In this document: piece after piece, positions 54,201 through 61,513 of the stretch
Position numbering within the stretch: position 1 is the stretch's first letter
Layout of the letters: every line of letters begins with the position of its first letter
DNA from: an uncultured Bacteroidia bacterium
GTDB taxonomy: Bacteria > Bacteroidota > Bacteroidia > Bacteroidales > UBA932
DNA length: 64,000 nucleotides
Reading direction: 5' to 3'
Assembly (NCBI GenBank): GCA_902779765.1
Contig: CACZCQ010000001.1
Location: forward strand, 232,250 to 296,249
Position numbers and translations under genes: made by a program
Notes under the pieces: model-generated
The model's database searches: none
What the model saw: the letters and a program-made list of their open reading frames with translations, nothing else
What the model was told of the DNA's origin: nothing

Positions 54201-56273
54201 ATGAAATTGTCGGATCTCAATACAGGCAGCTCAGGGATAATCGTAAAGGTAGGTGGACAGGGCAACTTCCGGAAAAGGCTCATCGAGATGGGCTTCATTC
54301 CCGGGAAGAAGGTCAACACCATCCTTAACGCCCCGCTCAAGGATCCCATCGAATATGAGATAATGGGCTACAAGGTCTCTCTCAGGCGTGACGAAGCCGC
54401 CCTTATCGACATCTGTTCCGAGGAGGATTACAATGCCGACAAATCCGGTACCATCAGGATCGCCCTTGTCGGTAATCCCAACTGTGGCAAGACATCGCTT
54501 TTCAACCTGGCGTCGGGCAGTCACGAACACGTGGGCAACTACAGCGGCGTGACGGTGGATGCCAAGGAAGGCCATTTCACTTACAAGGGACGCAAGCTGG
54601 TCTTCGTAGATCTGCCGGGTACATATTCATTATCCGCTTTTTCCCCAGAAGAACGTTACGTCAGGGAGAACCTGATGGAGAAGACCCCCGATGTGGTAAT
54701 CAATGTGGTGGACGCTTCAAACCTGGAGAGGAACCTATATCTTACCACGCAGGTCAGGGACATGAACCTCAAGGTGGTGATGGCCCTGAACATGTACGAC
54801 GAACTGAAGAAGAGGGGAGACCGTCTCGATACAAAATGGCTCGGCCATCTGCTAGGGATGCCTGTCTGTCCCACGGTGTGCAGGACCGGTGAGGGAATAC
54901 CCCAGCTTCTGGATACCGTGCTTGAAGTGGCGGACAATCCCGGACCCGAGGAACCTGTGTCCGTCGACAAGGTCATAGTGGGGGAGGAGTCCGAAGACAT
55001 CGAACGGAGGTACCGTTTCGTCCATGATGTGCTGTCCAAGACCTATGTCAGGCACATCGAGCCGGTCGGGGAGAAGTCCTGGACCGAGAAGATAGATTCC
55101 GTTGTCACGAACAAGTGGGCGGCTTTCCCGATATTCCTCCTTATGCTTTACGTCATCTTCCAGGCGACATTCTCGCTCGGAGAGTATCCGATGAACTGGA
55201 TCGACTGGCTGGTAGGCAAGTTCGGGGATTTCGTGGCCACGTTCATGAAGGACGGATGGCTCAAGGACGTACTCGTCGACGGAGTCATCGCCGGGGTCGG
55301 AAGCGTACTCGTGTTCCTGCCCAACATACTCATACTGTATTTCTTCCTGTCCATCATGGAGGATACCGGCTATATGGCCCGCGCTGCCTTCATCATGGAC
55401 AAGCTCATGCATAAGATAGGCCTTCACGGCAAGTCATTCATCCCGATGGTCATGGGATTCGGATGCAACGTGCCGGCGATCATGGCCACGAGGGCGATAG
55501 AAAGTCGAAAGAGCCGGCTGATCACAATAGCCATAATTCCTTTCATGTCGTGCGCAGGCCGGCTCCCGATTTTCGTCCTTCTTGCGGGTGCTTTCTTCCC
55601 GCATCATTCCGCCCTGGCCCTGTTGGGCATATATTTCACCGGAGTCCTGCTGGCCATCCTTTCTGCCATGGTGCTCAGCCGTTTCATCAAGGAAGACGAC
55701 CTTCCCTTTGTAATGGAACTGCCCCCGTACCGTATTCCTACTGGCAAGGCTATCTGGAGGCACACCTGGGAGAAAGGCAAGCAGTACCTTGAGAAGATGG
55801 CGACTACCATCCTGATCGGCTCCGTGGTGATCTGGTGCCTGGGATATTTCCCGCGCTCGGGGCGTGATACTGAATATCAGCAGGAGCATTCCTACATAGG
55901 GCAGATCGGCAAGGCAGTTTCCCCAGCCCTCGATCCTCTGGGTTTCGACTGGAAGATGGACATCAGCCTGCTGTCCGGTGTCGTGGCAAAGGAATTGGTC
56001 GTCAGTACCCTCGGGGTTATGTATGCTTCCGATTCCGACGTGGATGAGAACAGTACCCAACTGCAGTCGGCCCTCACATCATCGGTGACCCTGCCTGCGG
56101 CTGTAGCTTTCATGCTGTTCATACTGCTGTATTTCCCGTGCATTGCGACTTTCGTGGCCATAAAGAACGAAACCGGCAAGTGGAAATGGGCCATCGCTGT
56201 CTGTGCCTATACGATGGTGATAGCCTGGGTATGCGCCTTCATCGGATTCCATATCACCGCCTTGCTGATATAA
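54201..56273 (+). CDS. feoB: Ferrous iron transporter, FeoA-FeoB fusion
   Basis: A 690-residue inner-membrane protein for Fe(II) uptake. Residues about 1-75 are a FeoA (SH3-like) domain: MKLSDLNTGSSGIIVKVGG and GFIPGKKVNTI. Next comes the G domain with P-loop GNPNCGKTSLFN, a switch segment GNYSGVTVDAKEG, DLPGTYSL, and NMYDE at the NxxD position. The membrane part follows, with the Gate motifs (FIPMVMGFGCNVPAIMATRAI, landmark) that include the conserved Cys, and a second Gate repeat later. The fusion is common in Bacteroidetes. A hemerythrin-like gene and a LuxR regulator follow closely. Confidence 0.97.
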   Translation: MKLSDLNTGSSGIIVKVGGQGNFRKRLIEMGFIPGKKVNTILNAPLKDPIEYEIMGYKVSLRRDEAALIDICSEEDYNADKSGTIRIALVGNPNCGKTSLFNLASGSHEHVGNYSGVTVDAKEGHFTYKGRKLVFVDLPGTYSLSAFSPEERYVRENLMEKTPDVVINVVDASNLERNLYLTTQVRDMNLKVVMALNMYDELKKRGDRLDTKWLGHLLGMPVCPTVCRTGEGIPQLLDTVLEVADNPGPEEPVSVDKVIVGEESEDIERRYRFVHDVLSKTYVRHIEPVGEKSWTEKIDSVVTNKWAAFPIFLLMLYVIFQATFSLGEYPMNWIDWLVGKFGDFVATFMKDGWLKDVLVDGVIAGVGSVLVFLPNILILYFFLSIMEDTGYMARAAFIMDKLMHKIGLHGKSFIPMVMGFGCNVPAIMATRAIESRKSRLITIAIIPFMSCAGRLPIFVLLAGAFFPHHSALALLGIYFTGVLLAILSAMVLSRFIKEDDLPFVMELPPYRIPTGKAIWRHTWEKGKQYLEKMATTILIGSVVIWCLGYFPRSGRDTEYQQEHSYIGQIGKAVSPALDPLGFDWKMDISLLSGVVAKELVVSTLGVMYASDSDVDENSTQLQSALTSSVTLPAAVAFMLFILLYFPCIATFVAIKNETGKWKWAIAVCAYTMVIAWVCAFIGFHITALLI

Positions 56274-56289
56274 TTAGTATATTTACTTC

Positions 56290-56979
56290 ATGAAACAGAT
56301 ATTTACTCCCGACCTGAAACTGTCGGACATAATCGACATGGACTACAACCTGGTCCAGGTCATTTCCCGTATGGGTATAGACTTGAGGCATGCCGGTTTG
56401 CCGGCTTCCGAGGCCTGTGCCCTCGACGGCATCGATCCCGCGTCATTCCTGCTGATCTGCAATGTCTATTCGTTCCCTGATCACCGTCCGTCTGATTCCG
56501 ACATAGCAGCTGCGAGCCTCAAGGATATCCTGCGCTACCTGCGAGGCTCCCACCTCTACTACACAGGTATCGCTCTCAGGAATCTGGAGACCGCCTTCGA
56601 CCGTCTGGTCTCGCCTTGCGACGAAGGGCGCAAGAAAGCGGTCCTGAAGTTCTTTTTCGACTACAAGGCGGAGCTTGAGAAGCATTTTGCAAGGGAGGAG
56701 GATGAGGTGTTCCCGTATGTCGAAGCCCTGATGGAAGGTAAGAGGCCGGAAGGCTATACGATAGACCAGTTCGAGGAGCATCACGAAAGCGTGGACGAGA
56801 AACTGGAGGATATGAAGAACATCGTGATGAAGTATCTTCCGTCTGAATGCGACGAGGAACTAAAGATGTGGGTTCTCCTTTCCGTATACCGTCTCCGCGA
56901 CGATCTCAGGCGCCATACTTTCGTTGAGGACGGCATCCTTGTGCCCATGGTCAGAAATCTGGAGAACGATGGAAAGTAG
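56290..56979 (+). CDS. Hemerythrin-like protein (RIC/YtfE-like)
   Basis: A 229-residue cytoplasmic protein. The C-terminal part (about 75-229) is a four-helix bundle with the ligand pattern of diiron hemerythrins: LRGSHLYYTG, LEKHFAREEDEVFPYV, FEEHHESVDEKL and LRRHTFVEDGILVPMV. The N-terminal part (about 1-65) resembles the short domain that precedes hemerythrin in ScdA/RIC proteins but lacks its Cys pair. RIC proteins repair iron-sulphur clusters after nitric oxide or oxygen damage. Its place 16 bases after feoAB suggests a link to iron supply or stress. Confidence 0.9.
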   Translation: MKQIFTPDLKLSDIIDMDYNLVQVISRMGIDLRHAGLPASEACALDGIDPASFLLICNVYSFPDHRPSDSDIAAASLKDILRYLRGSHLYYTGIALRNLETAFDRLVSPCDEGRKKAVLKFFFDYKAELEKHFAREEDEVFPYVEALMEGKRPEGYTIDQFEEHHESVDEKLEDMKNIVMKYLPSECDEELKMWVLLSVYRLRDDLRRHTFVEDGILVPMVRNLENDGK

Positions 56980-57574
56980 GAAGACAGTAGCCCTGATAAT
57001 TCCCTCGGAGATCATTGCGAAGGGACTGGCAAGCATCCTTGAAGATTCCGGCAGCTTCTCTGTCCTTGAGGTCTTCCACGATTATTCCAAGACGTGCGAG
57101 ACCAGGCTCAGGGGCTTTGACCCGGATGTGGTCATCATCGATCCTGTGATCCTTGATTTCCGCAGCAGGAAGGAAGCTAGGAACATGCTGGCCGATGTCT
57201 GTGATTCCATAGTGATTGCACTTGACGGTCCGGCCGTCACCGAGGATGTGCTCAGGCAGTACGACGGTTCGGTCTCCCTGTATGACCGTCAGGATGAGCT
57301 GGTCCGGAAGCTTAGGAACGCAATCGACACCAAACTCCAGGACCCGGCTCCCGAGCCTGTCGAAGGGGAACTTTCCGCAAGGGAGAAGGAAATCCTGGTC
57401 TGCGTGGCGAAGGGAATGCTGAACAAGGAGATAGCCGACAAGCTGAACCTCTCGATATACACCGTCATCACCCATCGCAAGAACATAACCCGCAAGACCG
57501 GTATCAAGACGGTCGCGGGCCTGACGGTTTATGCGCTGTTGAACAATCTTATAGACATGTCATCGGTGCAGTAG
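56969..57574 (+). CDS. LuxR-type response regulator
   Basis: A 201-residue protein. The N-terminal receiver-like domain (about 1-125) has the phosphoacceptor region FDPDVVIIDPVI but is otherwise divergent. The C-terminal helix-turn-helix (about 137-195) reads LSAREKEILVCVAKGMLNKEIADKLNLSIYTVITHRKNI (landmark), a full GerE/LuxR motif. Residues about 129-135 (APEPVEG) lie in the linker and come from the GAGCCTGTCGAAG repeat. The start at 56969 overlaps the hemerythrin gene by 11 bases. It probably regulates this iron/stress operon, or is controlled by a kinase encoded elsewhere (inference). Confidence 0.9.
   Translation: MESRKTVALIIPSEIIAKGLASILEDSGSFSVLEVFHDYSKTCETRLRGFDPDVVIIDPVILDFRSRKEARNMLADVCDSIVIALDGPAVTEDVLRQYDGSVSLYDRQDELVRKLRNAIDTKLQDPAPEPVEGELSAREKEILVCVAKGMLNKEIADKLNLSIYTVITHRKNITRKTGIKTVAGLTVYALLNNLIDMSSVQ
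57348..57370 (+). repeat. GAGCCTGTCGAAG repeat in the linker of the LuxR-type gene
   Basis: The 13-base core (57353-57365) is identical to the aminotransferase copy and is read PEPVEG. It falls exactly between the receiver and DNA-binding domains, where an insertion is likely tolerated. Confidence 0.6.
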
Positions 57575-57592
57575 CCTGCGTCCTGCATCGTA

Positions 57593-58654
57593 TCAAAGGG
57601 AAATCTCTGCCACTACCGGATAATGGTCGGAATACTTCAGGCGCGGCGTGCGGTGGCTGACTGCCTTGAAATGCTTCGGATAAAGGACGTAGTCAATCCT
57701 GACAAGCGGCCACAGGCCTGAATAAGTTGCCCCGAAACCCTTGCCGGCTTCGACGAAGGTGTCCTTCCTGCCTTTTCTCAGGCGATAATATGTATAGGAC
57801 AAGGGATTGTCGTTGAAATCTCCGGCTACTATGGCTTCGACGGGACATTCTTCTATGTTAGACATGACCTGGTTGACCTGGACCGGCCTCATCGAGATCG
57901 ACCGTTTGATCTTCTCCTCGGTGTCCCTGACTATGGTGCTGTCCCTTCTCCAGGACTTTACCAGCCTGGCGAGGGAGATGTTGTAGCTCTCGAAGTGACA
58001 GTTGTACACCCTTATCGTGGAATTGTCCCCTATCTTCAGGTCCGTGTATATGGCCAGGTTCGAGCTCTTGTCAAACTGCAGCCGTCCCTTGCTGGTGATG
58101 GGGAAGCGGCTGAGGGTGACATTGCCGTAAGAACCCTCGTCGTTGACGAACATGAAGTAGCCAGCATTGTATTCCGGGAAATATTTCCTGAAGAAACCGT
58201 TGACATCGTATTCCCCGCTGAGGTCGACTTCCTGAAGGCATACGATATCGGCGTCCGTTTCCCTGATGAACGACTCCACCGAGTCCTTGCCTGCCAGGTA
58301 TTTGCCCATCTGGAACCGGCCTACATTGTAGGAAACGATCTTGACAGTCTGCCCGGCCGCCTCTTCTCCCCCGGAAGAGAATTGGAAATAGCGGCCAATG
58401 AATATGACGGCGGGGATAAGGGCAAGCAAGGGAATCAGGAACGCACCTGATTTCCTGCGGAGTGCCCATACCAGCAACAGCAGGTTCAGGAGTACCATCG
58501 GCACGAAAAGCAGACCGACGACAGTCATGTACCAGGCTTTCGCAGGATTGACTACCATCGAAGCATAGGTCAGGAAAAGCAGGAAGGCCGCAAAAAGCAT
58601 CATCGCCCTTGCGGTGATATCCATCAGTCCTTTGGTTCGATTCTTCCTGGCCAT
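57593..58654 (-). CDS. Membrane-anchored endonuclease/exonuclease/phosphatase-family protein
   Basis: A 353-residue protein. The first about 95 residues hold three hydrophobic segments (AMMLFAAFLLFLTYASMVV, MTVVGLLFVPMVLLNLLLLV, FLIPLLALIPAVIFIG). The rest is an EEP domain with the metal and catalytic motifs SYNVGRF, DIVCLQEVDL, NCHFES, AGDFNDNP, RIDYVL and YSDHYPVVAEI. The catalytic domain is probably periplasmic. The substrate may be nucleic acid, a phospholipid or another phosphodiester. It follows the rhomboid gene by ten bases. Confidence 0.92.
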   Translation of the reverse strand: MARKNRTKGLMDITARAMMLFAAFLLFLTYASMVVNPAKAWYMTVVGLLFVPMVLLNLLLLVWALRRKSGAFLIPLLALIPAVIFIGRYFQFSSGGEEAAGQTVKIVSYNVGRFQMGKYLAGKDSVESFIRETDADIVCLQEVDLSGEYDVNGFFRKYFPEYNAGYFMFVNDEGSYGNVTLSRFPITSKGRLQFDKSSNLAIYTDLKIGDNSTIRVYNCHFESYNISLARLVKSWRRDSTIVRDTEEKIKRSISMRPVQVNQVMSNIEECPVEAIVAGDFNDNPLSYTYYRLRKGRKDTFVEAGKGFGATYSGLWPLVRIDYVLYPKHFKAVSHRTPRLKYSDHYPVVAEISL

Positions 58655-58664
58655 TGCCTAGTCC

Positions 58665-59363
58665 TTAGTACTTCCAGAGAGTTCCTTTCTTCTTCCAGTA
58701 AAGGATCATGAGGAAACCGAAGAGGGCTCCGCCTAGATGGGCGAAGTGGGCGATTCCGTCCAGGGTCCCCGTCACTCCGGTGAAAAGTTCTATACCGATG
58801 AATATCAGTACGAACCATTTGGCTTTCAAGGTCACGGGAGGGAACAGCAGTGTCCACTTGTCATTGGGATAGAGCATCGCATAGCCGATCTGGATTCCGT
58901 AAAGGGCTCCTGAGGCTCCGAGGGTCGGGGTGCGGAGAATGTCGTAATAGGCTTGCTGGGAGGATGCTCCGGCTGCCATCAGGGACTGGACCTGGAGATA
59001 CTGGACTCCGAAGTGGATCAGCAGGGCTCCGAGGCCGGTCACGAAAAAGAACAGCAGATATTTCTTCGAACCGATGGCCCTTTCAAGTGCGGAACCGAAC
59101 ATCAGGAGTCCCCACATGTTCACGAAGATGTGCCAGAAATTCCCGTGCATGAACATGTAGGTGACCGGCTGCCACCAGCGGAAGAAAGGGGACTTGGGGT
59201 AGAACACGGCGAAGGTCCCTACCATGAAATTCTGGTTGATCAGGGTCGCGATGAACATCAGGGCATTCACGATGAAGAGGTTCCTGGTCACTTCAGGAAT
59301 GTTTCCGAAAAGCCTTCCCATCATTCCGCCCTGGTTGTTGTCGTATCCGTAGTATTGTGCCAT
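58665..59363 (-). CDS. Rhomboid-family intramembrane serine protease
   Basis: A 232-residue membrane protein with about six segments. The catalytic Ser lies in LGASGALYGIQIGY (GxSG motif) and the His in GIAHFAHLGGALFGF. The oxyanion/loop region HGNFWHIFVNMWGLLMFG is also typical. The family cuts membrane proteins; its targets here are unknown. The mutL gene ends eight bases before it starts, an order often seen in Bacteroidetes. Confidence 0.94.
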   Translation of the reverse strand: MAQYYGYDNNQGGMMGRLFGNIPEVTRNLFIVNALMFIATLINQNFMVGTFAVFYPKSPFFRWWQPVTYMFMHGNFWHIFVNMWGLLMFGSALERAIGSKKYLLFFFVTGLGALLIHFGVQYLQVQSLMAAGASSQQAYYDILRTPTLGASGALYGIQIGYAMLYPNDKWTLLFPPVTLKAKWFVLIFIGIELFTGVTGTLDGIAHFAHLGGALFGFLMILYWKKKGTLWKY

Positions 59364-59371
59364 GATTGTTG

Positions 59372-61126
59372 TCAGAATAAACGTTCAATTTGTTGCAGTG
59401 ACATCACTGTCATTATCTTCCTCCCGTTGCTGGTGAGTTCAGGATTCGCGCTGGCGAGCAAGGCGTCCATCAGGTTGCGCGCTTCCACTGGGGAAGACAG
59501 CGGCTCGGCCGATGTCGCTCCTAGCATGGCTATCTTTTCCGCCATGGCGGATTCCATCACTCCCGGCAGCGAGGCGCTGTCGTCGGAGAGTATGAGCAGA
59601 AGGTCCTGCACCATTGTCTGTACCTTGCCGGGCTCGCCTGAATAACCCTCAGGCACACCGCTCACCACCACGGTATCGGTACCGAACGGGGTTATATCGA
59701 AACCCAGTGAGGAGAGGAGGACCGACTTGGAATCGAACAAAGTCCTGTTGGCCGTCCCGACCACAACCTTGACCGGGAACATATTGGCCTGCGTAACGTG
59801 GCCGTTCTTCGTAAGGGCTGCAAGCGCCCTGTCATACAGCACCCTCTCACGGGCCCTTCTGACATTGACAACCATCAGGCCTCCTTTCGTGGGTGACAAT
59901 ATGAATTTCCCGTCAAGGATAAGTGTCTGGGTGACCGGAAGTACCTTGTCTTCAAACAGTTTGCCGTAATCCTCGCGCTTTTCCACATAGCGCCCTTCAT
60001 TGAATATGGGTTCGAAGGGATTGTAGTCAGGATCGACCTGGACCTTGGGGGCGGAATCGGGAGTATATTCGGAGAAATGCCTGCCCAGGACCGGCATGTC
60101 GTTGGCCTCCGGGTTGGAAAAGTCTATACCTCCTGCGAATGAATTCTTGCCGAGGGTCTCCTTGACGGCTGCGTAGATGACCTGGAACAGGAAGGAGTCG
60201 TCTTCGAACTTGACCTCCGTCTTGGTGGGACTGATGTTGACGTCGATGGACCTCGGATCGGTCTCGAGATATATGAAGTATGAAGGCGTCACCCCTTCGG
60301 GAACCAGCCCTTCATAAGCTTTCATTACAGCCTTGTGGAAATACGGGCTCCTGAAATACCTCCCGCCGACGAAGAAGAACTGGTTGCCGAGAGTCTTCTT
60401 CGCCGTGTCCGGACGTCCTACAAAGCCCCTGAGGCTGACGACGGAAGTATCGGCGGAAACGTCCACGAGATCCGAAGCGACAGACGGACCCATCAGGTCC
60501 ATAATCCTGTATTTGAGAGATTTGGCAGGCTTCAGCACGAATATGTCCTTACCGTTGTGGCTGAGGGAGAAACCGATTTCAGGCCTGGTCAATGCCACCC
60601 TGCTGAATTCTTCCACTATGTGCTTGAACTCCACATTGTCCGATTTCAGGAACTTCCTTCTTGCCGGAATATTGTAGAAAAGGTTCCTGACAGCCACGTT
60701 GGTTCCTTTCGGGGCGCTGACCTCCTTGGTGGAGAGATGGCTGGATGCGGCGAACTCCACCTGGCAGCCTGTCTCATTGTCCTCGGTACGGGTCTTCAGG
60801 GTGACCTCGGAGACGGCGGCTATCGAGGCCAGGGCCTCTCCGCGGAAACCGAAAGTCAATATCTGCTGCAGATCCTCGGCAGTGGCTATCTTGGAAGTGG
60901 CATGGCGCTCGAAGCAAAGCACGGCGTCATCCGGAGTCATTCCGCAACCGTTGTCTATCACCTGGATCAGGGTCCTTCCGGAATCCGCAATCACCACGGA
61001 CACCTGGTCGGCCCCGGCATCCACGGAATTCTCCATAAGTTCCTTGACCACGGAAGCAGGTCTCTGGACGACCTCTCCCGCGGCGATCATGTTGGCTATG
61101 TTCCCCGGCAGTATCCTCAGGTCCAT
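59372..61126 (-). CDS. mutL: DNA mismatch repair protein MutL
   Basis: A 584-residue ATPase that links MutS to downstream repair. The N-terminal GHKL motifs are visible: ANMIAAGEVVQRPASVVKELMENSVDAGA (landmark), QVIDNGCGM and KIATAEDLQQILTFGFRGEAL. The C-terminal dimerisation domain runs from about 400 to the end. I could not pick out a clear DQHAxxER endonuclease motif (a VVNVRRARERVLYDRAL segment occupies the region), so nicking activity is doubtful. Length is near normal. It follows the small membrane protein gene by one base. Confidence 0.96.
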   Translation of the reverse strand: MDLRILPGNIANMIAAGEVVQRPASVVKELMENSVDAGADQVSVVIADSGRTLIQVIDNGCGMTPDDAVLCFERHATSKIATAEDLQQILTFGFRGEALASIAAVSEVTLKTRTEDNETGCQVEFAASSHLSTKEVSAPKGTNVAVRNLFYNIPARRKFLKSDNVEFKHIVEEFSRVALTRPEIGFSLSHNGKDIFVLKPAKSLKYRIMDLMGPSVASDLVDVSADTSVVSLRGFVGRPDTAKKTLGNQFFFVGGRYFRSPYFHKAVMKAYEGLVPEGVTPSYFIYLETDPRSIDVNISPTKTEVKFEDDSFLFQVIYAAVKETLGKNSFAGGIDFSNPEANDMPVLGRHFSEYTPDSAPKVQVDPDYNPFEPIFNEGRYVEKREDYGKLFEDKVLPVTQTLILDGKFILSPTKGGLMVVNVRRARERVLYDRALAALTKNGHVTQANMFPVKVVVGTANRTLFDSKSVLLSSLGFDITPFGTDTVVVSGVPEGYSGEPGKVQTMVQDLLLILSDDSASLPGVMESAMAEKIAMLGATSAEPLSSPVEARNLMDALLASANPELTSNGRKIMTVMSLQQIERLF

Positions 61127-61127
61127 C

Positions 61128-61442
61128 CTAGAGCAACATGTAGAATTTGCACAGATAGATCAGGACCATTGCCAGGAGGATGAGCCCGACGATTCCGATT
61201 ATTTTCTGGGCGATCGTAGCCCCGCTGTCCCTCTTGGCGTAATTGCCGTCACGCCAGGAACCACGGATGTAGGCTCCGGCTTTGTATTCACCGGCTTCCT
61301 TTTCCTTTTCTTTCTCGGCATCGAGGGTACCGTCCACCTTTCCGAACACGCGGCGGCGCTCCTCCTCATCCTTGTCGTAATAGATAGGCCTGTAGTTGAA
61401 CTTCCTGTGTTCCTGCTGGCCTGGAAATGTAAAAAAGCCCAT
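61128..61442 (-). CDS. Small membrane protein of unknown function next to mutL
   Basis: A 104-residue protein starting MGFFTFPGQQEHRKFNYRPIYYDKDEEERRRVFG (landmark). The longer frame to 61469 overlaps the promoter box, so the second Met was chosen. It has a charged middle and one C-terminal hydrophobic segment (IIGIVGLILLAMVLIYL). Proteins of this style, with FNYRPIYYD near the start, are common beside mutL in Bacteroidetes, but I know of no proven function. It is the first gene of the mutL operon. Confidence 0.8.
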   Translation of the reverse strand: MGFFTFPGQQEHRKFNYRPIYYDKDEEERRRVFGKVDGTLDAEKEKEKEAGEYKAGAYIRGSWRDGNYAKRDSGATIAQKIIGIVGLILLAMVLIYLCKFYMLL

Positions 61443-61466
61443 GGCAAGTCTTGTTTTCGTAAAAGA

Positions 61467-61474
61467 CAAATATA
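61467..61474 (-). promoter_or_regulatory. -7 promoter box for the mutL operon
   Basis: The minus strand reads TATATTTG, an exact TAnnTTTG match, ending 24 bases before the start codon at 61442. Confidence 0.6.
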
Positions 61475-61513
61475 AATAAAAATGTTAAATTAGCGGCATC
61501 AAATCCATACCAG

